From assembly GCA_002085155.1 (NCBI GenBank), contig NASX01000004.1, positions 111,748-175,747 of the forward strand: DNA of 64,000 nucleotides, read 5' to 3'. A program made the translations under genes and the position numbers. Source of the stretch: Sorangiineae bacterium NIC37A_2. Its GTDB lineage: Bacteria > Myxococcota_A > Polyangia > Polyangiales > Polyangiaceae. The notes beneath the pieces are model-generated. The model made no database searches. It had not been told where the DNA came from and worked only from the letters and a program-made list of their open reading frames with translations. The first letter of the stretch is position 1. Every line of letters starts with the position of its first letter. Shown piece by piece: positions 34,546 through 45,100 of the stretch.

Positions 34546-35486
34546 GAAGACCCCTCCTGGGCGCGGTGAGGCCGGAGCGCGGCCGCCAGCCATGCTGCGG
34601 GGAAGCCCGCTAAGAACTTGAGTCGGCCGAGCTTCGCCTGATGCGGCCACTCTCGGAAGTAGAGTCCTAAGGCGCTCTTGAGCCGCCTCTCCGCGAGCAG
34701 CCTCATCAGAGCCATGCGCCCGATGAACGCAATGTACTCGCGCCCGTCCCGGCGATCGACTTCGCCTGGCTCGAAGGCCTCATCTTGCTCTTCAAGCTTT
34801 CGCAAGAACTCGATCCCGCGCAAGAAGTAGAGGGCCTGATGGGACGCGTTGTTTGCGTGATGCCGGTAGATCATCAGGGGAGTGTCCCCGACGAGTCCGA
34901 GCGCGCCTTTGCTGAAGAGACGCAGATAGAAAGGTCCATCCTCCATGGTGCCCCGAATGCTCGGGTAGCGGAGAGCTCCGAGGCGAGCTCGGTTGAGGAC
35001 GAGGGACGATGACATCACAATGAGATGACCCTCAGCGAGCCGGCGGAGGGGCCGGGGAATGTAAGGACGATCTTTGGACCAAGTATGCGGGTCGAAGACC
35101 GGCTGGTCTGGGCGGTCGGAGTAGGACCAGGGGACCGTGACGCCGACGCACTCGGGGTGTTTTTCGAGGAACTCGACCTGAAGCTCGAGCTTCTTCGGGT
35201 GCCAAAGGTCGTCGTGGTCGAGCAGGGCTACAAGGGGCGCCCGAGCTTCGTCGAGGCAGCGACTTCGCGCCGCTCCGATACCTCGGTTTTCCTGGGTCAC
35301 GACGCGAAGCCGCGGATCGCTGATCGCAGCCAGGCGATCGCGTGTGTCGTCGGTACTTCCGTCGTCGACGACGATGAGCTCGAAGTCCTCCATCGTCTGA
35401 GCCAGCACGGTCTCCAATGTCTCGACCAGCAGACTTGAGCCGTTGTACGTTGGAACGACAACGGAGACGCGAGGCACCCGGCTCAC
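34542..35486 (-). CDS. Glycosyltransferase family 2
   Basis: 314 aa GT-A enzyme: VSVVVPTYNGSSLLVETLETVLAQTMEDFELIVVDDGSTDDT, then ENRGIGAARSRCLDEARAPLVALLDHDD with the DxD-like HDD metal site. EDGPFYLRLFSKG provides the ED catalytic-base motif. No membrane segment beyond a weak hydrophobic C-terminus. It forms an operon with the GT4 gene (4-nt overlap) and is divergent from the next GT2. Confidence 0.92.
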   Translation of the reverse strand: MSRVPRVSVVVPTYNGSSLLVETLETVLAQTMEDFELIVVDDGSTDDTRDRLAAISDPRLRVVTQENRGIGAARSRCLDEARAPLVALLDHDDLWHPKKLELQVEFLEKHPECVGVTVPWSYSDRPDQPVFDPHTWSKDRPYIPRPLRRLAEGHLIVMSSSLVLNRARLGALRYPSIRGTMEDGPFYLRLFSKGALGLVGDTPLMIYRHHANNASHQALYFLRGIEFLRKLEEQDEAFEPGEVDRRDGREYIAFIGRMALMRLLAERRLKSALGLYFREWPHQAKLGRLKFLAGFPAAWLAAALRPHRAQEGSS

Positions 35487-35571
35487 CGAACGGATATCTC
35501 ACCGAACCGAAAGGACCACAAGCGGCGGCGCTTGGGGAAAAAAGGGGCTTCGTGCTAGGTCCTCGTGTCCC

Positions 35572-36558
35572 ATGAGTGTCCCGGTCGTAAGCGTTGTGAT
35601 CTCCATCTATCGGAGAAACCGGTATCTGGGGCGCGCCTTGGACAGCGTTCTCCGGCAGACGTTTCGAGACCTCGAAGTCATCGTCACCGAAGATGGTGGA
35701 TCGGATTGTGCCTCGGAAGTATTGGCTGCCTATCACGATCCCAGGATCCGGCTCATCCGAAACCAGGAGAACCGTGGAGCCGCGGCGAACAAGCTCAAGG
35801 CGTGGAAGGCTGCGTCCGGTCGCTTCTTGGTGAACTTGGATGATGACGACCTTCTCCATCCTGAGTTTGTCGAGAGGCTGCTCGAGCCGCTCGTGGCAAA
35901 TCCGGAGCTCGTGGTGAGTTTCTGCGATTACTTTGTGATCGATGCCGAAGGCCGCGTAAACGCGGAAATGTCCGAGTTTGCTTCTCGGAGTCGCGGACGC
36001 GACCGCCTGGCCCCGGGGCTCCATAGGCCGCTCTACGAGCTCGGCCCGGTGAACATGACGATCCCGTTCGCCGTCGGCTGTATGTGGGCCAAAGAGCGTT
36101 TGGATCTCGACTTATTCCGAATTGAGTCAGGTCCCGCCTACGACCTCTTCATGGTCTATGTGGCGGCGAAATCGGGACTCGGCGCCTATTACGTGAAGGA
36201 GAAGCTCTCTTATTACCGTCGACACGGGGAGATGGAGAGCGTCCAGGGTCTCTTGCGCATCGGGCACGCCAACGTCTTCTGCAATGACTTGTTCGCAGCG
36301 GATCCGGATCTGGCTCCGTGGCGAGACGTCTTTTGGAAGCGGGCCTCGGACTTCCGTCGGGGACTAGCGGCCGAGTACTTGCGCCGCGGTGACGCTCTCT
36401 CCGCGAGGATTTGGTTCAAAGAAGCGCTCAGACGAGACGCGCGCGACGTCAAAGCGGCGCTCGGCGTCGCTGTGAGTCGGCTACCAGCGTTCGTGACGAC
36501 ACCCGCTGTGAAGTGGATCACAGAGCGGCGCGCGGGCTTAAGAGCGTCAGGACGTTAG
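35572..36558 (+). CDS. Glycosyltransferase family 2
   Basis: 328 aa, from ATG 35572: VVSVVISIYRRNRYLGRALDSVLRQTFRDLEVIVTEDGGSD, then ENRGAAANKLKAWKAASGRFLVNLDDDDLLHPEF with the DDDD metal site. The C-terminal part has AYYVKEKLSYYRRHGEME and a helical end. The acceptor is unknown. It ends tail to tail with the methyltransferase gene, with 4 nt of overlap. Confidence 0.92.
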   Translation: MSVPVVSVVISIYRRNRYLGRALDSVLRQTFRDLEVIVTEDGGSDCASEVLAAYHDPRIRLIRNQENRGAAANKLKAWKAASGRFLVNLDDDDLLHPEFVERLLEPLVANPELVVSFCDYFVIDAEGRVNAEMSEFASRSRGRDRLAPGLHRPLYELGPVNMTIPFAVGCMWAKERLDLDLFRIESGPAYDLFMVYVAAKSGLGAYYVKEKLSYYRRHGEMESVQGLLRIGHANVFCNDLFAADPDLAPWRDVFWKRASDFRRGLAAEYLRRGDALSARIWFKEALRRDARDVKAALGVAVSRLPAFVTTPAVKWITERRAGLRASGR

Positions 36559-37232
36559 GAGCGCCTCCTACAACGAAGCTGCACCTGGAATTCGAAGTAC
36601 TCCTGGAAGCGGTGGAAGGTGAGGCGATTGAAGAGGCGTACGATAGGTTCGCGACGAGGATGCCGCGGATCGGGCGAGTGGAACCACTCTTCAATGTCGA
36701 GCTTCGCATTCGCGCACCAGCGCTCGAGGCGCTTATGGGTCATGAATTGAAGATGGGTCGCGTCGAAGATTCCGATCGGGTTTTCGGGCCAGTCCCCCCG
36801 CACGACGTATTGCCAGATCGCATCGAGGTTCCGCATGTTAGGCACGCTGATCACGATCCACCCGCCCTTACGGACGCAGCGAGCCAGTTGTTCGAGACGC
36901 ACCCAAGCCTGAGAAAGATGTTCGAGGACGTCCGCGAGGATGAGTCCGTCGAGGCTTTCCTCCTCGAACGGGAGGACCTCGTCGGGAGCGAGCGTGCGAG
37001 CGCTAGTGAGGTGACGGGCAGCGACGGCGATAGCTTCCGGGTTCACGTCGACTCCGTGGACTTGTCGCCCTTGGCGAACGAGGACGGCCTCCGTTCCCGC
37101 ACATCCACAGCCAAAGGAACCGATGACCTGTCCGTCTTTGGGGATCATGCGGAGCACGTCGAGACGAGGCTCGTCAGTGAGCGGGTAAGGATAGGAGGAC
37201 GAGCTCGGGATGGGCGAAGATGAAGGGTTCAC
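36555..37232 (-). CDS. Class I SAM-dependent methyltransferase in glycan cluster
   Basis: 225 aa. VIGSFGCGCAGTEAVLVRQG is a slightly divergent motif I (D replaced by S), followed by VHGVDVNPEAIAVA, LDGLILADVLEHL and VRKGGWIVISVPN. DATHLQFMTHKRLERWC is typical of glycan- and capsule-associated methyltransferases of the Methyltransf_11/23 group. It probably modifies a sugar or an intermediate made by the neighbouring glycosyltransferases. Confidence 0.88.
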   Translation of the reverse strand: MNPSSSPIPSSSSYPYPLTDEPRLDVLRMIPKDGQVIGSFGCGCAGTEAVLVRQGRQVHGVDVNPEAIAVAARHLTSARTLAPDEVLPFEEESLDGLILADVLEHLSQAWVRLEQLARCVRKGGWIVISVPNMRNLDAIWQYVVRGDWPENPIGIFDATHLQFMTHKRLERWCANAKLDIEEWFHSPDPRHPRREPIVRLFNRLTFHRFQEYFEFQVQLRCRRRS

Positions 37233-37265
37233 GAGGGTTCCTTGGTCAGTCAGGATCGACGCAGC

Positions 37266-38756
37266 CTAAGTGCGAAACTGCCGGACGCGAGCGAGCGCCG
37301 CTCGACAGGCCTGCGGTTGAAGGAGCCACATCCCCGCGTAGTAGGCGGCAGGGGTGACCAGGAGGAGCGTTGCGGTCCGCAGCCAGATCTCGCTCTCGGA
37401 CGACGGAAGGAGGGAGGTGAGGCCGAAGCCGAGCGTCGCTGAAGCGACTCCGGACACGATGACGCTCAGAAACATGAACGTCGTAATGCGAAGCGGGACA
37501 CCAGCCGAGCGCATAACCGTACAATACGTCGGGGTCCAAAAGAGGAAATAGTAACAGGCGACCGCGGCGCTGACCCCGACTCCTTCGCCGAGCCTGGCTC
37601 CGAGGAGCACCGTGGGCAAGAACACGCTCAAGGCGAGGACGTAGATCAGGGCGAAGGATTTAAAGAGTCCTCGTGCCATGAGCAGAAGGCATCCCGGCGA
37701 GGACAGCGACTCGAAGACCACACCGATGCTGAGAAGCTGGACGATCGGGATGGCGTCGTCCCAGCGGTGACCAAACACCAAGTGAAGAACCGGCTCCGCG
37801 AGGACCGCTTGCAGGAGACTGACGCAGCCGACGGTGAGCGCCAGATTGCGAGAAGTCTCGAGGACAACCTGGGCCTGCCTCAAGCGGTTGGTTCCGAGCG
37901 CTACAAGCGAGGGATACAGCACCGTGTGCACGTTCCCTCCGATGAACCTCGCGCCCTGCATCGCTAGGTTGAAACCGAAGAAGTAAGTTCCAACGAGAGC
38001 CGGCTCGAAGAGGTACCCGAGGACGATGTAGTCGCCTTGCATGATGGCGGTCCAACACACCAGGTAAACCAGCATCCATCCCGCGTTGCCGACGAGATAC
38101 TTCCAACGGCGAAACTGCGGCTTCATCCGCACCTTGGGCCGGGCTGCGATCCAGGCCGCGAGCGTTTGCGCCGTGTTCACGATCGGCAGCGGCAATACGA
38201 AGCTGTAGGCGCCGAAGTCGAGAGCGGCGAGGAGGACTGTGAGGAGGCCTGTAAGAATTCCGGCGCCGAGGGTCAGGAGCGCCAGGAACTTGAACTTCAA
38301 CTGACCGGTGAGAAGGGCATTCGGGAGCATCCCGAGAGACCCAATCGGAGCCGCGATCGCGAGCACCGTGACGAGCCCGACCAAGTTCGGCGCCCCGTAC
38401 ATCTGAGCGCCGATCGGGGCCGCAGCCAGCATGAGGGCCGCGCCGAGAATTCCGCACGTGAGACTCATCCAGAAGGCCGGCGTGCTCCAGTACCTGAGAT
38501 TTCGCGCGCGTTGGACGAGAACGCTTGAGAGACCAGGGTTCACGACGAGGTTCGCGAAGGCGGTCACCGTGTACGCGAGGCCGATTTGCCCGAAGTCCTC
38601 CTTCGACAAGAACCAGGCGAGCGCGACCTGGACCAGTGTTCCTTGGACCTTGCCCCAGACCGAGACCAGGAACATCCAGGAGAACCCGCGCACCGCTCGT
38701 CGGCCCAGATCCAAGGGAGGCGTCGCTCCCCCTTTAACAGGACGCTGTTCGTTCAT
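37266..38756 (-). CDS. Lipopolysaccharide/oligosaccharide flippase (Wzx/MOP superfamily)
   Basis: 496 aa with about 12-14 hydrophobic helices. The start RRAVRGFSWMFLVSVWGKVQGTLVQVALAWFLSKEDFGQIGLAYTV is the standard opening of the polysaccharide transport (Wzx/RfbX) family. KFKFLALLTLGAGILTGLLTVLLA in the middle fits that topology. It would move undecaprenyl-linked oligosaccharides across the inner membrane. It is the first gene of the leftward half of the glycan cluster, 33 nt before the methyltransferase. Confidence 0.92.
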   Translation of the reverse strand: MNEQRPVKGGATPPLDLGRRAVRGFSWMFLVSVWGKVQGTLVQVALAWFLSKEDFGQIGLAYTVTAFANLVVNPGLSSVLVQRARNLRYWSTPAFWMSLTCGILGAALMLAAAPIGAQMYGAPNLVGLVTVLAIAAPIGSLGMLPNALLTGQLKFKFLALLTLGAGILTGLLTVLLAALDFGAYSFVLPLPIVNTAQTLAAWIAARPKVRMKPQFRRWKYLVGNAGWMLVYLVCWTAIMQGDYIVLGYLFEPALVGTYFFGFNLAMQGARFIGGNVHTVLYPSLVALGTNRLRQAQVVLETSRNLALTVGCVSLLQAVLAEPVLHLVFGHRWDDAIPIVQLLSIGVVFESLSSPGCLLLMARGLFKSFALIYVLALSVFLPTVLLGARLGEGVGVSAAVACYYFLFWTPTYCTVMRSAGVPLRITTFMFLSVIVSGVASATLGFGLTSLLPSSESEIWLRTATLLLVTPAAYYAGMWLLQPQACRAALARVRQFRT

Positions 38757-39364
38757 AGTTCTCGTAGCAAGGCGCGCGGTATCATTTCATGAGACGCGGG
38801 AAGCCGGACTGCCCCGGGATGAGTCCCACCGCTCCTCGGAACCTAGCTCAGCTGCGAGCGCCGAAGGTAGGGAGGCCCATCCTCCAGCGGTTTCCTAAGG
38901 CCTTCAGTCGCGGGAGCAGCCGCGCGACGGGGCGAGAGGGCTCCCCCTCGACTGCACTCGAGTGCACTCCTTGCCGTGCTCGCGGGGCTGCGCGCGGCAA
39001 GGGGCCCTCTGAGCCGGGCACCGTCGCGCCCTGGTTAAACGCGGAAGTTGGCAGAGGAGAGCGCAAGGTTCTCACTGTTAGCTCATGCGCTCCGTTGCGC
39101 GGCTGAGGGGCCCGAGTTTACCTTAGCCAGCTCGCCCGCTTTTTTTGAGCGCGAGAGGGAAGAACCGTCGCTCGGGCGACGTACGAGTCAGGTTTGGCCC
39201 TCGCTTGGCTCTCGAGGGAGCGTTTTGCCTTTCGCTTGCCCGCGGGCGGGGCAAGGAAGAAGCGGCGCTTGTTTGGGGTACTAGTTGGGTTGGGCTTTGG
39301 TCTACCGAAGGCGTCGCGCTCTCCTTGCCTCGCGCTCATGGTGGAGTGTTCGCCAGCCGCCCGG
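38757..39364. other. Intergenic region between flippase and DISARM locus
   Basis: About 600 bases with no supported gene. It contains the perfect palindrome TGCACTCGAGTGCA at 38953-38966 and a T7 run near 39138-39146. This is the right boundary of the glycan cluster and the left boundary of the defence region; no integrase, tRNA or direct repeat was found. Confidence 0.4.
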
Positions 39365-40201
39365 TCAACCCCGGACCACGTTGCCCGAGGCGACCAGGTT
39401 GTTCCATTGGGTTTCGAGGGCGGTCGCGTAGTGAGTGTCGCGGATGACGACGCCGACCTCGATGTTTCGGACGCTGCCACGGCCGGTGAAGTTCGCGGAG
39501 GTGACGAGCGTTTTCTCACAATCGACGATGACGCATTTCGCGTGGAGGCTCGCGTAGGATTTCTTTTCGGCGCTCCGAGGATCGAAATAGACCACGAGGG
39601 GGGCCTCGTAGGACCAAAAGGTCTCCCGGAAGAGGTCGAGGACCGCTTGAGCAAAGGCGGAAGGGCTTACGCTGCGCGCTTTTTCGACGGGCTGGAGGCG
39701 GGGGCGCCGATCAGCGATCGCGAGGATGTGCGCGCGGAGCCGGGCCCAGAGTTGGTCGATGTCGACGAACAGACGCACGTCAACGCCCCGCTGGATCGCT
39801 GCGTGCAGGCGTTCAAAGGCTCCGCCCGCTTCGTCGAAGCTATAACCGGCGATGGTCACTCGCTGTCCTGCGGAGTCGAGGAGCTCGGGGACGACGATGC
39901 GTGTGTAGCGAGCGTAACTCGGGCCGGCATCGGGCCCGGACCAGACGAGCTCGACGGTGCGCTCCTCGGCGCGCCGTCGTTCGGCGAGGACGATCCGAAG
40001 CAGACCCAAGAGGGGCATCCTCTCGAGTCCCATGAACGGACCGAGGGAGGAGCTGAGGTGGCCGAGGTTGACGAAGGAGAGGCTACCGGGGGTAAGCGGA
40101 GTATGGACGGTGCCCTGCTCGAGGGCGGTCACGAGCTGCCGGAGATCAGCCGTCGAAATCGCGGTGAAGCCGGCTGTCTCGTTTTTCTCGTCTGTGGCCA
40201 T
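39365..40201 (-). CDS. drmC: DISARM protein DrmC (phospholipase D-like)
   Basis: 278 aa. A single PLD active site is seen: SLHAKCVIVDCEKTLVTSANFTGRG, the H-x-K-x4-D signature with the following SANFT element, then NIEVGVVIRD. In class 1 and class 2 DISARM the PLD protein DrmC closes the core drmABC set; its nuclease role is not settled and it is dispensable in some systems. It begins 6 nt after the drmB stop, so it is in the same transcript. Confidence 0.9.
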   Translation of the reverse strand: MATDEKNETAGFTAISTADLRQLVTALEQGTVHTPLTPGSLSFVNLGHLSSSLGPFMGLERMPLLGLLRIVLAERRRAEERTVELVWSGPDAGPSYARYTRIVVPELLDSAGQRVTIAGYSFDEAGGAFERLHAAIQRGVDVRLFVDIDQLWARLRAHILAIADRRPRLQPVEKARSVSPSAFAQAVLDLFRETFWSYEAPLVVYFDPRSAEKKSYASLHAKCVIVDCEKTLVTSANFTGRGSVRNIEVGVVIRDTHYATALETQWNNLVASGNVVRG

Positions 40202-40207
40202 GGGCGA

Positions 40208-42100
40208 TCAAACGACCGGAACGTCTCGGAAAAAAGCGAGCTCGGGTGGTTGGCCCATGGTCGGGACCACAAGCGCGCGGTCGAGGTAGCTATTGGCCCG
40301 TTCGCAGGAGGGTTCCGCGACGTACAGGCAGCCATGACAAGCAGCCCCGTCGAGGAAACGCCCGGTCGGGTCGGGACGCTCGTTGCGCATCGGGGAGTGC
40401 GCTGCGCACACCGGATCGTTCGAGCAGAGTCGGCCCATGCGGAGCGCCCGCTCGAGGTGTTTGGTGATCTTCCGGCCCTGGTCGACGAGACCACCGAGTG
40501 TCCCTTCGGAGCCAGCGGAGCCCGTGAGGATAAGGATGGCGGCCATGGGGACCGGGTCGGTCGAAGGGGCGCAGTAGATGCGTTCGCTGAGCGAAGAAGC
40601 GGCGTAGCCGCACTCTAGCGAGATCGCGTTCATGAGAAGATGCGACAGGGAATGAAGCATATAGTAGCGGATTCCAAGGAACCCGCTGCCTTCGCGGTTC
40701 GGATACTGACGCGTATATCCGGCCAAGAGGTCGCGTCCTCGTGAAAGGACCGCCTCTCGTTCTTCCCACTCTTGGACGGCCTCTTCGCGAAAACGGACGA
40801 GGACTCCCTCGCCCCAGATTTCGACCGCCGGGAGCCAATCTGCCGCTAAGGAGAGCGCCGAGAGCTGCGATTCATCTTCGTAGTCTCCCTGGAGATTCGC
40901 TGTGGGAGCGCTGAGGCGCGTGAAGCCGACCTGAGCCGTGACCCGACGCAACTTCTTCACGAGGGTGACGTCGGCGATCTTGGGCGAGAGCTCTTTCTGA
41001 GCGAAAACGCAGCGCGAGGCGAAGAACTCCGCTTCCCGAGGCGGAATCTCTCCCGGGATTTCATCTTTCGCGGAGAGAAATTCTCGGAACTCGGCGGTTC
41101 GGAGGCCTTCTTGGGGTGCTTCGGAGGCGTTATGGATCGCGCGCACGGTCTCGGCGATTTCCTCATCGCTGAAGTCGGTGCGTAACTTCCCGGTGATGGA
41201 TTCGAGCTGAGCATCGACGGAGTCGACGAGTTCCCGGAGCTGCTGCGCCTTTTTTGCGTCGGTGGCTTTCTTGAGGGTCGGCCAAAGGGCGGGTGAGGCG
41301 ACCGCGTCGCGGAGGACGCGCCCTTTGTCCGGAATCGAAAGGGCGCTCACTGTTTGGGCGAAGTAGGCGTCGCTTGCTGTGCGCGAAAGGAACTTCTGAG
41401 GGTGAGCGCAGGGGACGCGGCCTTGGTCGCCGAGCCACGGACGCTTCCCTTCGCAGGTTCGGAGTTGGCCTTCGTTTCTGGCGTCCGCGAGGCTCCGTTG
41501 CGCCTGACAGGCGTCGCAACGGACCACGAGCTCGGAGAAGTCACCGCTTCCGCCCTCGTCCAGATAGAGGTCAGAGCCGTCGCAGCGGGGGACGCCGACA
41601 TGGACAAACCAATTCCAGGGGAACTCGTCGAGGTGTCCGTCTTTGCAGGTCACGACGAAGCGCACCGGGACACAGTGTCCCGAGCGCGTTCGGCTGCATT
41701 GATGGCGATAGGAGTTTCCCTTCTTCTCGAGAGACCTCCGATGCGAAAGTGCCTTGCACTCTTGGCACACGAACCATGCCGGGAACTCCAGAACAGGAAT
41801 GCCGTTCCAGGGGCCTTCGGCGTCGTCTTCTCCGGGAGGGGCCGTTAAGAACGGTTCGCCTTGAGCGAGGTTCTGGCCCATGGCCTTGACCCGCTTGAGC
41901 AGAGTTTCGCGGAGGCGCGGCTCCTGGAGCGAAGGTTTCGGAACTTTCGAATCGTAGCGCCAGAAATCAAGCCCGCTGATCAGCACAGCGTGATCCATGA
42001 GGTCGACCATCGAACCGGGACCGAAGGTCGTGACGAGCTGGCTCAGGCGAATTCGTCCGTCAGGCTGGCGCCGTTGTCTCTTCTCGTTCGGCTTGTTCAT
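40208..42100 (-). CDS. drmB: DISARM protein DrmB (DUF1998)
   Basis: 630 aa. The N-terminus GRIRLSQLVTTFGPGSMVDL is the typical DrmB opening. Zinc-type Cys pairs occur at CQECKALSH, CDACQAQRS and HGCLYVAEPSC. The C-terminal DUF1998 domain is seen at FLGIRYYMLHSLSHLLMNAISLECGYAASSLSERIY. DrmB forms a complex with the DrmA helicase that loads on phage DNA with free 5' ends. Its ATG overlaps the drmA stop by 4 nt. Confidence 0.95.
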   Translation of the reverse strand: MNKPNEKRQRRQPDGRIRLSQLVTTFGPGSMVDLMDHAVLISGLDFWRYDSKVPKPSLQEPRLRETLLKRVKAMGQNLAQGEPFLTAPPGEDDAEGPWNGIPVLEFPAWFVCQECKALSHRRSLEKKGNSYRHQCSRTRSGHCVPVRFVVTCKDGHLDEFPWNWFVHVGVPRCDGSDLYLDEGGSGDFSELVVRCDACQAQRSLADARNEGQLRTCEGKRPWLGDQGRVPCAHPQKFLSRTASDAYFAQTVSALSIPDKGRVLRDAVASPALWPTLKKATDAKKAQQLRELVDSVDAQLESITGKLRTDFSDEEIAETVRAIHNASEAPQEGLRTAEFREFLSAKDEIPGEIPPREAEFFASRCVFAQKELSPKIADVTLVKKLRRVTAQVGFTRLSAPTANLQGDYEDESQLSALSLAADWLPAVEIWGEGVLVRFREEAVQEWEEREAVLSRGRDLLAGYTRQYPNREGSGFLGIRYYMLHSLSHLLMNAISLECGYAASSLSERIYCAPSTDPVPMAAILILTGSAGSEGTLGGLVDQGRKITKHLERALRMGRLCSNDPVCAAHSPMRNERPDPTGRFLDGAACHGCLYVAEPSCERANSYLDRALVVPTMGQPPELAFFRDVPVV

Positions 42101-45100
42101 GCGTCTCCACTGTCCTTCGCGTCGAAGTGTCCGACAATGGTGGTGACCCAGAGGTGGGCTGTGGGTTCTACGTCGCGCATCGAGGTCGGTGCGGAGAACT
42201 TGCCGTCAGGGGAATTGCGCGGCGGCGGGTTCACGTCGAGGGGCTGGTAAAGGAGGGGCGCGCCACCGGGTTTATCCTTGTCGAAGCGCGAATAACGCCT
42301 CTTCACGGGCTCTTCGTCGGTCGAGCGGACGACGGTTTGCCAGGCGTCGAGGAGGTTCTTCGCGCGGTTCTCCACCTCGAGCTTGAGCTTGCTGGCGGCG
42401 TCTTGATCGAGGTGCGGCTGGTCTTCGGCGCGGAGGCCGAAGACCGGGATGACTTCTTCGAGCGCTTTCCTGTGCTTCGCGACGTGCATGACCCCGGCGG
42501 GAGGTGTGAGCTCGGGGTGCTTGAAGCGGGCGATCGACATGAAGGCGCCGGCGAGTCCCCGATCGAGGGCAGGCCCTGAGAAGGGTGTCACGCTCGTCGC
42601 CTCGACGTAGCGGTAGAAGGAGTTGTGGTAGTGGACGAAGCGCTCGTAGTGCGAGCGGTCTCGGGGCTTGTGAATGTTCAAACAGGTCACGACGAGGCCC
42701 GGTCGGTCGACTTGGCGACCGACGCGGCTCGAAGCCTGGATGTATTCTGCGGTCGTCTTCGGCTGCCCCGCGACGACCATGAGGCCGAGGCGGTCGATGT
42801 CGACGCCGACGGAGATCATGTTGCTCGCGAGAAGGACGTCGACGTGGCCTTTTTCGCCGGAGGGGAGGGCGAGACGGGCTTTGGCTTCGGTGATGCGCTC
42901 GGTTTTCTCGCGGCTCGTGAGTTCGACGGCGTCGCTCCCGATGCGCTGGTTCGTAAACCAGGGATGCGGTCCGCGGTGGTTCAGGGGGGCGAATGTCTCG
43001 GCTTTCTCGAGGCGCGTGATGAGCTCGTCTTCGACGATCCGGCGCATGCCTCCGAGTTCCCGCAGGCTGTTGAAGTAGCCGACGAGGGTCGTATAGGCGT
43101 CGCGGGTCCTCTCGGGGCTCGCGCCGTGCAAGAATTCGTGGTGCGCAGCGGCGAGGAGCGCTCGATAGACTCGGAGCAAGATCGCCTTCATGGAGCGACC
43201 CTGAGCCGCGACGCCGAGGTAGAGACGTCCCGGGCTCTCCCGGTCGACCTGGGAGAAGTAGGTCTCCATGGCGTCGATGCCGGGAGGCGGGAAGACGGCG
43301 ACCTGAGTCTTGTCCCGACCAAAAAGAGCCTGAATCTGTTCCGCGGCCCGGCGAACCGTCGCTGTCGCGGCGATGACTTTCGGGCGGACCTTCTTCCCGT
43401 CGACGGTTCGGGCGCAGAGCTCGTCGAGAGCCGTCTCATAGAGCCCTACCATCGTTCCGAGGGGGCCGGAGATGAGATGGAGCTCGTCTTGGACGACGAG
43501 TTCCGGCGGCCAATTCCCCTCGGGGAGCGCTGTAGCTCCCTTCGGGGTCTCTTTGCCGTCCATCGAGCTCAGGAACTGGCGCCCCTTTCGGCTCGTGACT
43601 TTTCCGAAGAGCTTTCCCGTCTCTCCCCGCCACGGTACCATCGCAAATTTGTCCACCGTTCCGATCAGGAAACAGGGGAGCTCTCGGTAGACCTGCTCGT
43701 CGACGAAGACGACAGGGATGCCGTCGGGGTTCTTCGCCGCTACGAACTCGCAGGCGTCGTTCTGACACCCGATGTGGACCTCTTCGGGATTTTTGCTCGT
43801 GATCTTGCCGTCCGTGCGCAGGCTCAAGCTGGACGGACGAAGATCGGTTCCACACCAAGGACAGGCGGTCAGAGGCGCGGGATTCCCGCCAGTTTTGGCT
43901 TGATAACTGGTGACGAGTTTCTGGACCGCGGCCATCGTGTTCGCTGTCGCGGAGCTCCCGACCCAGAGGCCGACTGCGAATCGTTCGGGCCCGAGGCGCC
44001 GCGGATCGCCGCGCCGCAAGATCTCGAGAGCACAGATCAGAGCGGCGGCGCGGCTCAGCTGATCGAGGGTGAGGAGGCGGAGCGTGTAGCGGAGGACGAC
44101 GGCGACGCCGAGTCCGCGGTGAGGAGCGCCTTGGCCGCGAATTCGGCGTAAGAGGAGCGTAACGGCGATGACGCCGAGATAAGCCTCGGTCTTGCCGCCA
44201 CCGGTCGGGAAGAAGATCAGCTCGGCGCGCTCCCGGTCCGGGTGCAACGGATCGCTCAGGCCAGGGAGTGAGAGCAAAACGAAGGCGAGCTGGAAGAGAC
44301 GCCAGCTCGGTTCGACACCGGGCCGTTTCTTACGCGCAGCCATGGCCATGGCTCGATTGGCGAGACAGAACGCCTCCCGAACGTCGTCCTGGTCCCTTAG
44401 GAGTTGAATTCCGGCGCGGATGCGCTCGGAGGCCTGTTCTGCGCGGTCGAGGAGGAGCTCCTGAGTTTTTGAGCGTTCGGCGTCGTGGGCGCCCTGGGCG
44501 ACCTGGACAGCTCTCTGTTGAGCGACCCACTCCGAATACTTCGCCGGGAGCGCCGAGAGACATTCCTCGACTTCTTCGGCGGACTGGATCTCCGCGAGCC
44601 GCTCCATCGAGATCACAACCGACGGTTCGTCTCGCGCGATGACTCGACGCACCTCATAACGAGGGATCCAGGTCGTGCTGACCGTCGTGACCTTTCCGTG
44701 AGCGTCCGGGTCGCCGACGAGAACTCCGACGCCATGCCCGACTCCGTATTCGCTCGTGCCCCGGTATTGCAGGTCGGCGATCGCTTCGTCTGCTTCGCGG
44801 GAGTGGATATGTGTTGTGTCGGTGCGCCCGATGAAGCCTGTAGCGAGATGAAGCTCGAGGCTGACCTGGAAAACGTAGGCAGCGTCGCGAAAGCCACGCG
44901 CCTCCGGGGTCCGGCGATTGACGAGGAAAATCGAGAGAACGACGGTGCCGTCGGGGAGCCCGAGAGCCGCTTTCACCGGCTCGCGCATCGCGACGAGCAC
45001 GAGGCCGCGCGATTCGGGAACCGGAACTCCGCCGTCGTAGAGCTGTGGACTTTTGAGATCGAGCAGGACGCGGGCAGGCTCGACAGCGATCCGTCGCCAG

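Noticed and set aside
38789..39106. A possible small gene in the gap left of DISARM
   Set aside because: 105 codons of irregular Arg/Pro/Gly-rich composition, no ribosome-binding site and no motif.
42625..44151. A 508-codon open frame antisense to drmA
   Set aside because: It lies wholly opposite well-supported helicase coding sequence, has no motif and reflects the high GC content, as do similar long antisense frames at 6272-7927, 20243-21679 and 50666-51778.
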